Positions 42,971 through 51,431 of a stretch of DNA of 64,000 nucleotides are shown here, piece by piece. This DNA is from Paludibacteraceae bacterium (GTDB lineage Bacteria > Bacteroidota > Bacteroidia > Bacteroidales > Paludibacteraceae), in NCBI GenBank assembly GCA_017461505.1, contig JAFTXV010000011.1, forward strand, positions 1 to 64,000, given 5' to 3'. Both the position numbers and the translations under genes were made by a program. Within the stretch, counting starts at the first letter, position 1, and each line of letters begins with the position of its first letter. The notes below the pieces were generated by a model. It made no database searches, had not been told where the DNA came from, and was given only the letters and a program-made list of their open reading frames with translations.

Positions 42971-43807
42971 TTGGAAAACGAATCAAAAAAGAAATCACTT
43001 CTTGAACGCCTTCGCGTGAAATACCGCGTGAGCGTGTTGGATGAACTGACATTGTCCGAACGTTGGCATTTCCGTCTAAACGGATGGGGTGCCATCGTTT
43101 GGATAGCCCTGTTGTTTTTGTTGGCATTGGCATTGTTCTCATTGCTTATTCTCTATACCCCAATCCGCAACTATTTACCTGGGTATTCCGAGAATATTCG
43201 TCATCAGCTCATTGTAGAGTCTTCACGATTAGATTCGATAGGTACTTCGCTGGAGTTGCAACGCCAATATCTCAATATTATCAAGCAAGTAGTAGCGGGC
43301 GAAGTGGAGTCAGATACTGTGCAGAGTCTTGACTCTATGCAGATTATCATGCGTGAGCAACTGCTCGAAGCGAAAAGCGAGGCTACGGCAGAGTTTATCG
43401 CGCAATATGAGGCCAAAGAGAAAGATTATCTTCAACTCTTTGACGTGGCAAACACCACACCTGTGCTGTCATTCTTTCGTCCTGCACGAGGAGTTGTACT
43501 CCAATCGTTCTCAGCCAAGGAGCATCGCTATGGCGTGACTATCCAAACTGCCAAGCACGATAATGTAACAGCCATATTGGCTGGTGCAGTGGTATATACC
43601 AACTATGAATTGGACAATACCTATACCATCATGTTGCAACATGATAACTATCTGTCGATTTATCGTGGCGTGTCCAAACTTCTTAAACGTGTAGGAGAGT
43701 CGGCGCAAGCGGGCGAGAGTATTGCTCTGCTTGAAGATAAACCTCTCTATTTCCAACTCTGGCAAAACGGTCAACCTATCAACCCCGAAGAGGTGATAGC
43801 CTTTTAA
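42971..43807 (+). CDS. M23/LytM-like protein with degenerate active site
   Basis: This 278-residue protein appears to start at a TTG (ENESKKKSLLERL). It has one TM helix at about 40-64, a periplasmic coiled-coil region (75-165) and a C-terminal LytM-like domain (GVVLQSFSAKEHRYGVTIQT, then SIALLEDKPLYFQLWQNGQPI). Active M23 enzymes have HxxxD and HxH; here these positions read HRYGVT and LYFQLW, so the Asp and both later His residues are missing. It may therefore regulate a wall hydrolase or scaffold it, as EnvC/NlpD do. It sits between fumarase and dxr in a plus-strand run that begins with bactofilin. Confidence 0.82.
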   Translation: MENESKKKSLLERLRVKYRVSVLDELTLSERWHFRLNGWGAIVWIALLFLLALALFSLLILYTPIRNYLPGYSENIRHQLIVESSRLDSIGTSLELQRQYLNIIKQVVAGEVESDTVQSLDSMQIIMREQLLEAKSEATAEFIAQYEAKEKDYLQLFDVANTTPVLSFFRPARGVVLQSFSAKEHRYGVTIQTAKHDNVTAILAGAVVYTNYELDNTYTIMLQHDNYLSIYRGVSKLLKRVGESAQAGESIALLEDKPLYFQLWQNGQPINPEEVIAF

Positions 43808-43834
43808 CTTATCACTCACAGTTCATCGTTCAAT

Positions 43835-44986
43835 ATGAAACAAATTGCAATATTAGGAAGCACAGGCAGTATTGGCACTCAGACTTTGGACGTTGTGCGT
43901 CAGCACCCCGAGGCGTTCAGTGTGTATGCGCTAACAGCGCACCGTAGTCTAGATCTGCTTATTCAGCAAGCGCTGGAGTTTAACCCCGCGGTGGTCTGTA
44001 TAGCCGATGAATCGCTCTATCCACCCTTGCGCGATGCCTTGAGTGATTTGCCCATTAAGGTGATGGCGGGTGAGAAAGCGATAGCTGAGATGGTCACCAT
44101 GCCTGCTATTGACGTGGTCGTGGCTGCGATGGTTGGTTATGCAGGTTTGCGACCCACTATCGAGGCTATCAAAGCTAGAAAAACGATTGCACTTGCCAAT
44201 AAGGAGACATTGGTTGTAGCCGGAGAGATTATCTGTCGTTTGGCTGCGCGACATCAAGTGAAAATTTTGCCAGTGGATAGCGAACACTCGGCTATATTCC
44301 AATCATTGGTGGGTGAGGATATGGCGAGCATTGAAAAGCTATTGCTCACAGCTAGTGGCGGCCCATTCCGTACATTTACTTATGAGCAGATGCAGCATGT
44401 CACGGCTGCTGAGGCATTGCAGCACCCTAACTGGGATATGGGGGCAAAAATCACGATTGACTCGGCGAGCATGATGAATAAGGGCTTCGAAGTGATTGAG
44501 GCACGTTGGCTGTTTGATATACCAGTTGAGAAGATTCAGGTGTTGGTACACCCACAATCGGTTGTCCACTCGGCAGTGCAGTTTGTGGATGGTAGTGTAA
44601 AAGCGCAACTCGGTACTCCCGATATGCGTATGCCTATTCAATATGCGCTCACTTATCCAGAGCGTTGGTTGAGTGATGTACCACGCCTTGACCTCTTCAA
44701 GACCAATAACCTCACTTTCGAGGAACCTGATTTGCAACGTTTCCCAAATCTCCGATTGGCATATGAGGCAATGGAAAAAGGAGGAAATATGCCATGTATT
44801 CTTAACGCGGCTAATGAAGTGGTGAATTTGGCTTTTAGAGAGGGTAGATGTGGCTTCTTACAGATGTCCGATGTGATTGAGCGAGCCATGGCTAAGACTA
44901 CTTTCATCACCGAACCAAGCTATGATGACTATGTACAAACGGATGCAGAAGCACGTTGCATCGCAACTAAATTAATTAACCAATAA
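43835..44986 (+). CDS. dxr: 1-deoxy-D-xylulose 5-phosphate reductoisomerase
   Basis: The 383-residue protein has the NADPH motif ILGSTGSIGTQTLDVV at residues 5-20, ALANKETLVVAGE, the metal-site DSEHSAIFQSL, the TIDSASMMNKGFEVIEA block and LNAANEVV near the end. It makes 2-C-methyl-D-erythritol 4-phosphate in the non-mevalonate isoprenoid pathway, which feeds undecaprenyl phosphate and quinone synthesis. The gene lies directly before rseP (24 bases apart), a pairing common in bacteria. Confidence 0.97.
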   Translation: MKQIAILGSTGSIGTQTLDVVRQHPEAFSVYALTAHRSLDLLIQQALEFNPAVVCIADESLYPPLRDALSDLPIKVMAGEKAIAEMVTMPAIDVVVAAMVGYAGLRPTIEAIKARKTIALANKETLVVAGEIICRLAARHQVKILPVDSEHSAIFQSLVGEDMASIEKLLLTASGGPFRTFTYEQMQHVTAAEALQHPNWDMGAKITIDSASMMNKGFEVIEARWLFDIPVEKIQVLVHPQSVVHSAVQFVDGSVKAQLGTPDMRMPIQYALTYPERWLSDVPRLDLFKTNNLTFEEPDLQRFPNLRLAYEAMEKGGNMPCILNAANEVVNLAFREGRCGFLQMSDVIERAMAKTTFITEPSYDDYVQTDAEARCIATKLINQ

Positions 44987-45010
44987 ACTGATAAACTCAT
45001 AAACTAGAAT

Positions 45011-46549
45011 ATGCAGTGGATTCAACTGATACTTGCCCTTAGTTTGCTCGTGGTAATTCATGAGTTGGGGCATTTTTGCTTCGCGCGTATATTTAAGGTA
45101 CGCGTAGAGAAGTTCTATATGTTTTTCAATCCAAAGTTCTCTTTAATCCGTGCCAAGAAAATCAATGGCAAATGGCAAGTGCGTTTTTTTGCGCCTAACG
45201 TAGAGCCTTCTATGGTGCCTCAACAAGATGCGATGGGCAATGAGCTCAAGGATGAGAAGGGTAATACCTTATATCGTCCAATGACCGATGAGGAATTGGC
45301 AACTTTGCCAGAGGAAGATTGGCGTCGTTATCCTGATAATACCGAGTGGGGTATTGGTTGGGTGCCTTTTGGCGGCTATTGCGCTATCGCAGGTATGGTG
45401 GATGAGACGAAGGATGCTACCAGTTTGCCTTCTGAACCACAACCATGGGAATTTCGTGCGAAGAACGTTTGGCAACGCTTGTGCATTATCATTGGCGGCA
45501 TTCTGGTGAATTTTGTAGCAGCATTGGCGATCTTCTCCATGATCCTCTTCCATTGGGGACAAGATACCTTGCCTTTGCGCAATGTTTCAACAGGTTTATA
45601 TTATGCCCCAATATTGGTGCAAGAAGGTTTTCAACAACAAGATAAAATTTTGTCAATCAATGGAGTAGAGACTCAAGATATTAACGAATTTCTACAATCT
45701 GTTGTTATCGAAGGACAACGAAATATCCTCGTGCTTCGTGGCGAAGATACGGTCGCACTTACCATGTCCGAAGATCTTAGTCAACGATGCCTTGCGCTTC
45801 TTAATGACTATGATGCTGAGCAACGAGAGAAAGCCCGTGCAGACAAATCATATCATAAGAAAAGATATACACTCATCTCTTTCTATGCTCCTTTTGTGAT
45901 TGATTCAGTAATGCCTGGAGGCGCGGCTTCATTTGCCGATATGCAAAAGGGAGATCGCGTAGTAGGAGTGAATGGGGTACATGACCTATGCTATGTGCAA
46001 GTCATGGAGGAATTGGCCAAGTATCCTTGCGATAGTGTGACGCTAGATTTCTACCGCGGTGATGAACTCAAGCAAGCTCGTCTCTTTATTGGTGATCAAG
46101 CCAAAATAGGTGTTTTTACTAAGAATCCAATATCTTTCTACCCAATTGAACATAAAGACTTTTCATTCTTTGAATCAATCTCTGCTGGTATTACACACGG
46201 ATGGGATTTCTTGCTGTCATACATCAAACAATTCCGTGTCATTTTTACCAAGGAAGGAGCGCAGTCTGTAGGTGGATTTGGTGCTATAAGTAATATGTTC
46301 CCTGAATCTTGGAATTGGCATTCATTTTGGAACACAACTGCCATCCTTAGTCTTGTGCTTGCCTTTATGAACTTCTTACCTATTCCTGCCTTGGATGGTG
46401 GCTATATCTTGTTCTTGATATGGGAGATTATCACAAGGCGCAAACCAAGCGATAAGTTCCTTGAGATAGCCAATACGATTGGTTTTTGGCTTCTTCTTGC
46501 GCTTATGATTTTCGCCAATGGTAACGATATCTTTAAAGCATTCTTTTGA
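45011..46549 (+). CDS. rseP: Site-2 protease RseP
   Basis: The 512-residue membrane protease has the zinc motif VVIHELGHFCFARIF at the N-terminus, a TM helix near 160-180, and PDZ-like parts (about 200-250 and 290-360). The last part contains FLPIPALDGGYILF, the LDG zinc ligand motif. It cuts anti-sigma factors or signal-peptide remnants in the membrane. It is somewhat longer than E. coli RseP (about 450), with an extra stretch around DEKGNTLYRPMTDEELATLP as in other Bacteroidota. It follows dxr in the same direction. Confidence 0.94.
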   Translation: MQWIQLILALSLLVVIHELGHFCFARIFKVRVEKFYMFFNPKFSLIRAKKINGKWQVRFFAPNVEPSMVPQQDAMGNELKDEKGNTLYRPMTDEELATLPEEDWRRYPDNTEWGIGWVPFGGYCAIAGMVDETKDATSLPSEPQPWEFRAKNVWQRLCIIIGGILVNFVAALAIFSMILFHWGQDTLPLRNVSTGLYYAPILVQEGFQQQDKILSINGVETQDINEFLQSVVIEGQRNILVLRGEDTVALTMSEDLSQRCLALLNDYDAEQREKARADKSYHKKRYTLISFYAPFVIDSVMPGGAASFADMQKGDRVVGVNGVHDLCYVQVMEELAKYPCDSVTLDFYRGDELKQARLFIGDQAKIGVFTKNPISFYPIEHKDFSFFESISAGITHGWDFLLSYIKQFRVIFTKEGAQSVGGFGAISNMFPESWNWHSFWNTTAILSLVLAFMNFLPIPALDGGYILFLIWEIITRRKPSDKFLEIANTIGFWLLLALMIFANGNDIFKAFF

Positions 46550-46564
46550 TCTATCCTAACAGCA

Positions 46565-47149
46565 ATGAATAACTATTTCGTACACGAATCTTCTTATGTA
46601 GATGATAATTGTATCATTGGCGCAGGTACTAAGATTTGGCATTTCTCGCATATCATGTCGGGCTGCCAGATTGGTGAGAACTGTAATATCGGTCAGAACG
46701 TAGTGGTGTCGCCGGGTGTAGTGTTGGGACGCAACTGTAAGGTGCAGAACAATGTGTCTATCTATACAGGCGTTCGCTGCGGTGATGATGTGTTTTTGGG
46801 ACCAAGTATGGTGTTCACCAATGTGATCAACCCTCGTTCGGCGGTGTCGCGCAAGGATGAGTATAAGGATACATTTATCCGTCGTGGTGCTTCAGTTGGG
46901 GCAAATGCTACGATTGTGTGTGGTAATACTTTGGGTGAGTATTGCTTGATAGGCGCGGGCTCTGTGGTCACAAAAGATGTGCCTGCTTTTGCCCTGATGG
47001 TAGGAAATCCTGCACGTAGGGTAGGTTGGGTGAGTCGTCATGGCGAGAAACTCAAATTCGATAAAGAAGGCTTTGCCGCTTGCCCTGCCACAGGCGAGAA
47101 ATATCAATTGGTCAATGATTTGTGTCAATTAATCGATTCTAAACACTAA
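46565..47149 (+). CDS. Hexapeptide acyltransferase, WbpD/WlbB-like
   Basis: The 194-residue left-handed beta-helix protein has many hexapeptide turns (IGAGTKIWHFSHIMSGCQIG, NCNIGQNVVVSPGVVLGRN, IVCGNTLGEYCLIGAGSVV). The start FVHESSYVDDNCIIG and the acceptor loop VFTNVINPRSAVSRKDEY are typical of UDP-2-acetamido-3-amino-2,3-dideoxyglucuronate N-acetyltransferases. That sugar is part of the A-LPS or O-antigen route related to T9SS cargo anchoring in P. gingivalis. The rest of that pathway is not in the window, so the specific substrate is inferred. Confidence 0.85.
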   Translation: MNNYFVHESSYVDDNCIIGAGTKIWHFSHIMSGCQIGENCNIGQNVVVSPGVVLGRNCKVQNNVSIYTGVRCGDDVFLGPSMVFTNVINPRSAVSRKDEYKDTFIRRGASVGANATIVCGNTLGEYCLIGAGSVVTKDVPAFALMVGNPARRVGWVSRHGEKLKFDKEGFAACPATGEKYQLVNDLCQLIDSKH

Positions 47150-47188
47150 ACAGAGCCCGCTTGCGGGCGTTCACTAAACATTAAAACA

Positions 47189-47641
47189 ATGATTCAACGT
47201 ATTCAAACTCTCTACCTCTTGTTGGTAGTCATTCTGGGCACATTGTTGTGCATCTTTCCTCCTGTGGAGTTTCTTATGCCAGCTGCCACAGAGTATATCC
47301 CATTGACGGCATTTGATAAATGGCCTTTGGCAGTGATGAGCATTGCTATTCCGCTGTTGGCATTGGTGGTCATTTTCTTGTTTAAACGTCGTTTGTTGCA
47401 AGCGCGATTGAATATCATGAATGTGGTGTTGTGTTTGGGTTATTACGCTTTGTTGGCTTTGTATGTGACCTATGTAGTCAAAGGGTATGAGCCAATACGT
47501 GATGTGACCATGACAGATGCGGATTGGTATCTCACTATATGGGCGGCTATTCCATTGGTGAACTTGGTCCTGACGATGATGGCTACTCGCCGTATCTTGA
47601 AGGACGAAGCACTAGTCCGCGCTGCTGACCGATTGAGATAA
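47189..47641 (+). CDS. DUF4293 family membrane protein
   Basis: The 150-residue protein opens MIQRIQTLYLLLVVILGTLL, the standard DUF4293 start. It has four TM helices (about 6-26, 48-68, 78-98, 115-135) and a basic tail (RRILKDEALVRAADRLR). The family is restricted to Bacteroidota and has no known function. The gap before it contains AACAGAGCCCGCTTGCGGGCGT, a repeat palindrome. A strong terminator follows, so it ends the plus-strand run. Confidence 0.88.
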   Translation: MIQRIQTLYLLLVVILGTLLCIFPPVEFLMPAATEYIPLTAFDKWPLAVMSIAIPLLALVVIFLFKRRLLQARLNIMNVVLCLGYYALLALYVTYVVKGYEPIRDVTMTDADWYLTIWAAIPLVNLVLTMMATRRILKDEALVRAADRLR

Positions 47642-47666
47642 GCTAGTTGGTATTATATAAGCAATA

Positions 47667-47702
47667 AAAAGTAGCAAGTCAATAATCGACTTGCTACTTT
47701 TT
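47667..47702 (+). terminator. Bidirectional-type terminator after DUF4293 gene
   Basis: The 14-bp stem AAAAGTAGCAAGTC / GACTTGCTACTTTT has a 7-base loop and is followed by TT. It separates the plus run from convergent rlmN. Confidence 0.9.
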
Positions 47703-47778
47703 TGATACTTTTAGTATGACAGTGGCGTGACGTGGCTAGTGATAACCGAATGGTATGCGAAGATGTAAGTAACTACGG

Positions 47779-48810
47779 TTAGCTCTTTAGTGCATTGACT
47801 AGCATACCGCAGGCAGCTAGGATATCTTCACCGCGGCTGCGGCGGATGGTCGTGGTGATTCCTTTTGTTGTCAGGTAATCGCGCATCCATTCCATCTGTT
47901 TCTCATTGCTATTAGGGAAGGATTGATCAACACCTGCATGGAAACGAATCAGATTGATACGGCAATCTAAGCCCTTTAATATACGAACTAGCTCATTGGC
48001 ATGTTTAGCGGTGTCGTTCACACCACCCCAACAGATATATTCGAAACTCACGCGGCGCTGGTGAGACCAATCATATTGCTTCAAGAGAGCAAGCACATCG
48101 CTCAGTTGGTTTACCTTTTCAATAGGCATAATTTCTTGACGCTCTGCTCCAAAAGGATTATGCAACGAGATAGCCAAATGACAATCACTCTCCTCAATAA
48201 AGCGTTTCAAACCTTTGTTGATACCCACTGACGAGATTGTGATACGTTTGGGCGACCATGCACACCCCCATGGACTTGTCATTACCTCCAACGAACTCAG
48301 CACATTGTCTAGATTATCCATCGGTTCGCCTTCGCCCATATAAACAATATTGGTGAGTTTATCTGCATCGGGAATAGAGAATATCTGATTGAGAATATCC
48401 GCTGCAGCGAGGTGACCATGGAACCCCAATGTGCCAGTCATGCAGAACTTACAACCCATCTTGCAGCCCGCCTGTGTGCTCACGCATAAGGTAGCACGGT
48501 CATCTTCGGGTAGATAAACAGATTCGATATAGACCGCTTCGCTGTTAGATATGCGGAATAGGTATTTTTTTGTGCCGTCTTTGGAGATGGCTTCTGCTAT
48601 AGGTGCGTGGCGGCCAATAGTGTAGCGCTCTTTGAGGGCTTCGCGCCCTTTGAGAGATATATTGGTCATCTCATCGAACGTAGTCGCACGACGAACATAT
48701 AGCCACTCTGCCAATTGCTTACCTGCAAAACGAGGTAACCCTACCTCTTGAGCAATGGTTTGTAGTTCTTGTAAAGTTTTTCCTAAAAGGGGTTCAGCGT
48801 GGTTCAACAT
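47779..48810 (-). CDS. rlmN: Dual-specificity RNA methyltransferase RlmN
   Basis: The 343-residue radical-SAM protein has the cluster motif CKMGCKFCMTG at about residues 115-125, YMGEGEPMDNLDNV, the SSVGINKGL and AISLHNP blocks, and the C-terminal acceptor Cys in LAACGMLV. An N-terminal RNA-binding part (GLPRFAGKQLAEWLYVR) precedes. It methylates C2 of A2503 in 23S rRNA and A37 in some tRNAs. It is the last gene of a minus-strand operon with the THUMP-like methyltransferase, DciA-like and glucosaminidase genes. The intergenic word TTCAACATTGTTCAGGATTG lies between it and its upstream neighbour. Confidence 0.95.
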   Translation of the reverse strand: MLNHAEPLLGKTLQELQTIAQEVGLPRFAGKQLAEWLYVRRATTFDEMTNISLKGREALKERYTIGRHAPIAEAISKDGTKKYLFRISNSEAVYIESVYLPEDDRATLCVSTQAGCKMGCKFCMTGTLGFHGHLAAADILNQIFSIPDADKLTNIVYMGEGEPMDNLDNVLSSLEVMTSPWGCAWSPKRITISSVGINKGLKRFIEESDCHLAISLHNPFGAERQEIMPIEKVNQLSDVLALLKQYDWSHQRRVSFEYICWGGVNDTAKHANELVRILKGLDCRINLIRFHAGVDQSFPNSNEKQMEWMRDYLTTKGITTTIRRSRGEDILAACGMLVNALKS

Positions 48811-48823
48811 TGTTCAGGATTGT

Positions 48824-49996
48824 TCAAAGTTGTACAATTTTTTTACATAAAAAGAGGGTCGGTTTATCGCCAAATCGTGCACCGATGATGGTGAGTTGGT
48901 CGCCTTCTTTGATTTTGAGTTTCTTGCGCAGTTGGTCGGGGGTGAGTGGATAGTTGCGCGTCAGGACGCTAGCGCAGGTATTCTTCGTGTCTTTGGGATT
49001 GACCTCCATAATCTTCCATACTCTGCCAGGGAAATCCTCTACCAGCTGCTCAGAGTAGTATAGATGGGTGTTAGGCGCCATCTTGTGGAGCCCATAGCGC
49101 TGCGCAACGAGTTTGAATGCTCCCGCCTTGATGATAGCCGCGTTGGGTTCGTAGAGGTATGTTGTGTCGGCTTCGCCGAGGTTGTGTGCGCTTTCAGCGG
49201 GTGTATAGGGTGTGGCGGATTTTTCTTCTTCTAGGGTGAAGGAGAAGGTGTAAATGTCGGTGAATGTCGGTAAATGTCGGTGAATGTCGGTGAAAGGTTG
49301 GAGGTTAACCGCATGGATAGTGGGTTCACCATCTGTTTGGACGAGTAAGACTTCTTTCACTTCGTTCTTGACAGCCACGATATGTACGTCAAAAGGAATG
49401 GGAAGACTACGCAAGGCTTGTGTGATATCCAGCATAGGGCTAAGTTTGATTATCAGCTGTTTGGACTTGGCAGTAAGGGTAGGGAGTAGCTCTATGACGT
49501 TGGGTTCGCAGTCCTCCAATCGAAAGACTTTGCCGCCATTATGATCACGGCGCGCAGGGTCGAGGTAGATTACGTCGCAGGGGGGCATCTGGTCTAGGAA
49601 ACTGAGCGCATCTGCGTGGTGAATCTGTAGTTGGGGGCGAGTGAGCCCGAAATTATGGCTAGCTATGCGGCATAACTCTTCGTTGCGCTCTACGTAGTGC
49701 GCTTGAGTAGCATGTTCACTCATGAAGAATGTATCTACGCCATATCCGCCCGTAAGATCAGTCAGTGTGAAAGGTGTTTTGGGAAGCAGAGCAGCTTTGT
49801 ATCGTGCCGTAATCTCACTAGAACATTGCTCGCAGGACAGGCGCACAGGATACCACCAATCTTCTATCTTTGCAAAAGTTGGTAGTTTGTCGCATGTACG
49901 CTGACGCCCCTCTGCCTGTTGGAGCATCCATCTCCATTCCTCGTCGGAGAGGTGAGCATATCGTTTACGTTGCAATGCTAGTTCTTCTACTTTCAT
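48824..49996 (-). CDS. Class I SAM methyltransferase with THUMP-like domain
   Basis: The 390-residue protein has the AdoMet motif DLTGGYGVDTFFMSEHA at about residues 99-115 and the catalytic-type VIYLDPARRDHNGGKVFRL. A C-terminal THUMP-like domain (LYYSEQLVEDFPGRVWKIME, then LTRNYPLTPDQLRKKLKIKE) follows. Such proteins are predicted RNA methyltransferases in Bacteroidota. The segment NLQPFTDIHRHLPTFTDIYT is encoded by four 10-bp units (TRAATGTCGG, 49251-49290) with their flanks. It looks like an in-frame repeat insertion between the catalytic and THUMP-like parts. The substrate is unknown. Confidence 0.82.
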   Translation of the reverse strand: MKVEELALQRKRYAHLSDEEWRWMLQQAEGRQRTCDKLPTFAKIEDWWYPVRLSCEQCSSEITARYKAALLPKTPFTLTDLTGGYGVDTFFMSEHATQAHYVERNEELCRIASHNFGLTRPQLQIHHADALSFLDQMPPCDVIYLDPARRDHNGGKVFRLEDCEPNVIELLPTLTAKSKQLIIKLSPMLDITQALRSLPIPFDVHIVAVKNEVKEVLLVQTDGEPTIHAVNLQPFTDIHRHLPTFTDIYTFSFTLEEEKSATPYTPAESAHNLGEADTTYLYEPNAAIIKAGAFKLVAQRYGLHKMAPNTHLYYSEQLVEDFPGRVWKIMEVNPKDTKNTCASVLTRNYPLTPDQLRKKLKIKEGDQLTIIGARFGDKPTLFLCKKIVQL

Positions 49997-50051
49997 TGTT
50001 TTGGGAGTCGGGATTCGGGAGACTTGTTGTTGGCATCGGGATTCGGGAGAC
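49997..50051. repeat. GGAGTCGGGATTCGGGAGAC words
   Basis: The gap between the THUMP-like methyltransferase and DciA-like genes is two copies of a GGGATTCGGGAGACTTGT-type word, the same series as at 36150-36242. Confidence 0.8.
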
Positions 50052-50345
50052 TTATCCTAGGAGGCGTATATCTTTGACTACGGTTCCTCCGACTTTGTCG
50101 TTGAGGCGTTGGACAATGGTGTGTCGTTGTTCAAAGAGTTGCTGGCGCAAAGCAGCAGAGTGGATGTGCACAAACAGTGTTCCATTCTTCACCTCCATAT
50201 CCCCCGTAAAACGAACGACAGCCGCCCCAAGTACTTCTCCCCATACGGCAGGTATCTTGCGTTCGAGCAAGGTGGTCTCTGCCTCTGTTCCACGGAAGAA
50301 ATCCGCGAGTAGCGTGCCTATGGATTCTGCTTTATGGATAGCCAT
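50052..50345 (-). CDS. DUF721/DciA-like protein
   Basis: The 97-residue protein has the DUF721 pattern: a start helix SIGTLLADFFRGTEAETTLLE, IPAVWGEVLGAAVVRFTGDM, and LFVHIHSAALRQQLFEQRHT. DciA is the ancestral loader of the replicative helicase DnaB in bacteria lacking DnaC/DnaI; the short form is common in Bacteroidota. It overlaps nothing and lies 2 bases from the glucosaminidase gene, in the same operon. Confidence 0.85.
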   Translation of the reverse strand: MAIHKAESIGTLLADFFRGTEAETTLLERKIPAVWGEVLGAAVVRFTGDMEVKNGTLFVHIHSAALRQQLFEQRHTIVQRLNDKVGGTVVKDIRLLG

Positions 50346-50347
50346 GA

Positions 50348-51337
50348 TTAGCGCAAGAGTAGGCGTTGTTGAGTCTTGAGTTCGGTGCCGTAAGGTATGC
50401 CATTGAGTTTATAGAGACTCTTGAGCTTGATGCCATATTTTTGCGCAATTTCCCATGCCGTATCTCCAGGACGGAAATAATAGTAGGAGTATTTGCGTGC
50501 GGCTTTATTCTTCTTTGGATAAATATAGACCATATCTCCAGCTCGCAGGTCGCGTGTGTCAAGTGCATCATTATACTTGCGCAAAGTCTTTTCATGCATA
50601 TTTAGGTAATATGCGAGCGAAGCATATGTCTCTCCAGGAGAAGCAATCACGTATCGCACACCGTTGCGGTATCCAGATGGATGGTCGTTGTAGAGTGTAA
50701 GATCCTCCAGTGGGGGATATACGTAGTCATTGATACTACCCTGTGCTGCGTGTGTGATGACGTCTTGCTGTTGAGGGGTGTTAGTCCATGTGGTATCTGA
50801 CTCTTTTACAAAGCCAGCTGCTTGTAGATCCTTATCAAGTGTGAGGGCTTGCAGATTGTATAACTCAATGAGGTTGATTAGTTTCTCGGGATACTTAGGG
50901 TCTGTGGCATAGCCACAGTTTTTGAGACCATACGCCCATGCTTTGTAGTCACCTATAGGTAGCGCAAAGAGGCTCTCGTAGCGTTTACGGAGGAGGAAGA
51001 GTGAGTGATCTTCGTAGGAATAAGTGGCATCGCCATAGCTGCGGAAACATTCGTTTGGTCGATCGTCATCATAGGTGTATGTCTTTCCTTCCCAATCAGA
51101 TGTACATTTGATACCAAAGTGGTTGTTGGCTTTCGTAGCTAGTTCGGAAGTGCCTGCTGCGGACTCCAATATACCTTGCGCCATGGTAATAGCTGCGGGT
51201 ACGCGGTGCTTGCGTTGCTGCTCAATAGCCAAGTCGCGGTACTTCTGTATATATTCTAGATACAATGGGTTCTGCGTTTGCGAATAGGTGAACAATGCAA
51301 GCGCGGAAAGACAAATCAGTGTGAGAAATTTCTTCAT
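50348..51337 (-). CDS. Glucosaminidase with LysM domains, exported
   Basis: I chose the ATG at 51337 (MKKFLTLICLSALALFTYSQ, a signal peptide) because a longer frame begins upstream of the promoter. The 329-residue protein has an N-terminal GH73-type N-acetylglucosaminidase domain, with the catalytic Glu in MAQGILESAAGTSELA and conserved NNHFGIKC and YATDPKYPEKLI. Two LysM-like segments follow, IASPGETYASLAYYLNMHEK and YFRPGDTAWEIAQKYGIKLK. It cuts peptidoglycan glycan chains in the periplasm for growth or division. It is the first gene of the minus-strand operon. Confidence 0.92.
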   Translation of the reverse strand: MKKFLTLICLSALALFTYSQTQNPLYLEYIQKYRDLAIEQQRKHRVPAAITMAQGILESAAGTSELATKANNHFGIKCTSDWEGKTYTYDDDRPNECFRSYGDATYSYEDHSLFLLRKRYESLFALPIGDYKAWAYGLKNCGYATDPKYPEKLINLIELYNLQALTLDKDLQAAGFVKESDTTWTNTPQQQDVITHAAQGSINDYVYPPLEDLTLYNDHPSGYRNGVRYVIASPGETYASLAYYLNMHEKTLRKYNDALDTRDLRAGDMVYIYPKKNKAARKYSYYYFRPGDTAWEIAQKYGIKLKSLYKLNGIPYGTELKTQQRLLLR

Positions 51338-51356
51338 AATTCTTGTATTTAGGGTG

Positions 51357-51364
51357 CAAAGGTA
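51357..51364 (-). promoter_or_regulatory. -7 box of the glucosaminidase-rlmN operon
   Basis: TACCTTTG on the minus strand lies 20 bases before the ATG at 51337. Confidence 0.75.
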
Positions 51365-51396
51365 CGTTTTTTTTTGCACATATCAAAAAAAAATGG

Positions 51397-51404
51397 TAAT
51401 TTTG
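51397..51404 (+). promoter_or_regulatory. -7 box upstream of the lipoprotein-mutS2 genes
   Basis: TAATTTTG lies 28 bases before the ATG at 51432 and diverges from the promoter at 51357-51364, about 33 bases away. Confidence 0.7.
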
Positions 51405-51431
51405 CAGCGAATTTTGTAAAATAGGAGGATT

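Noticed and set aside
51338..51379. Longer start of the glucosaminidase gene
   Set aside because: It begins upstream of the -7 box and hides the signal peptide.
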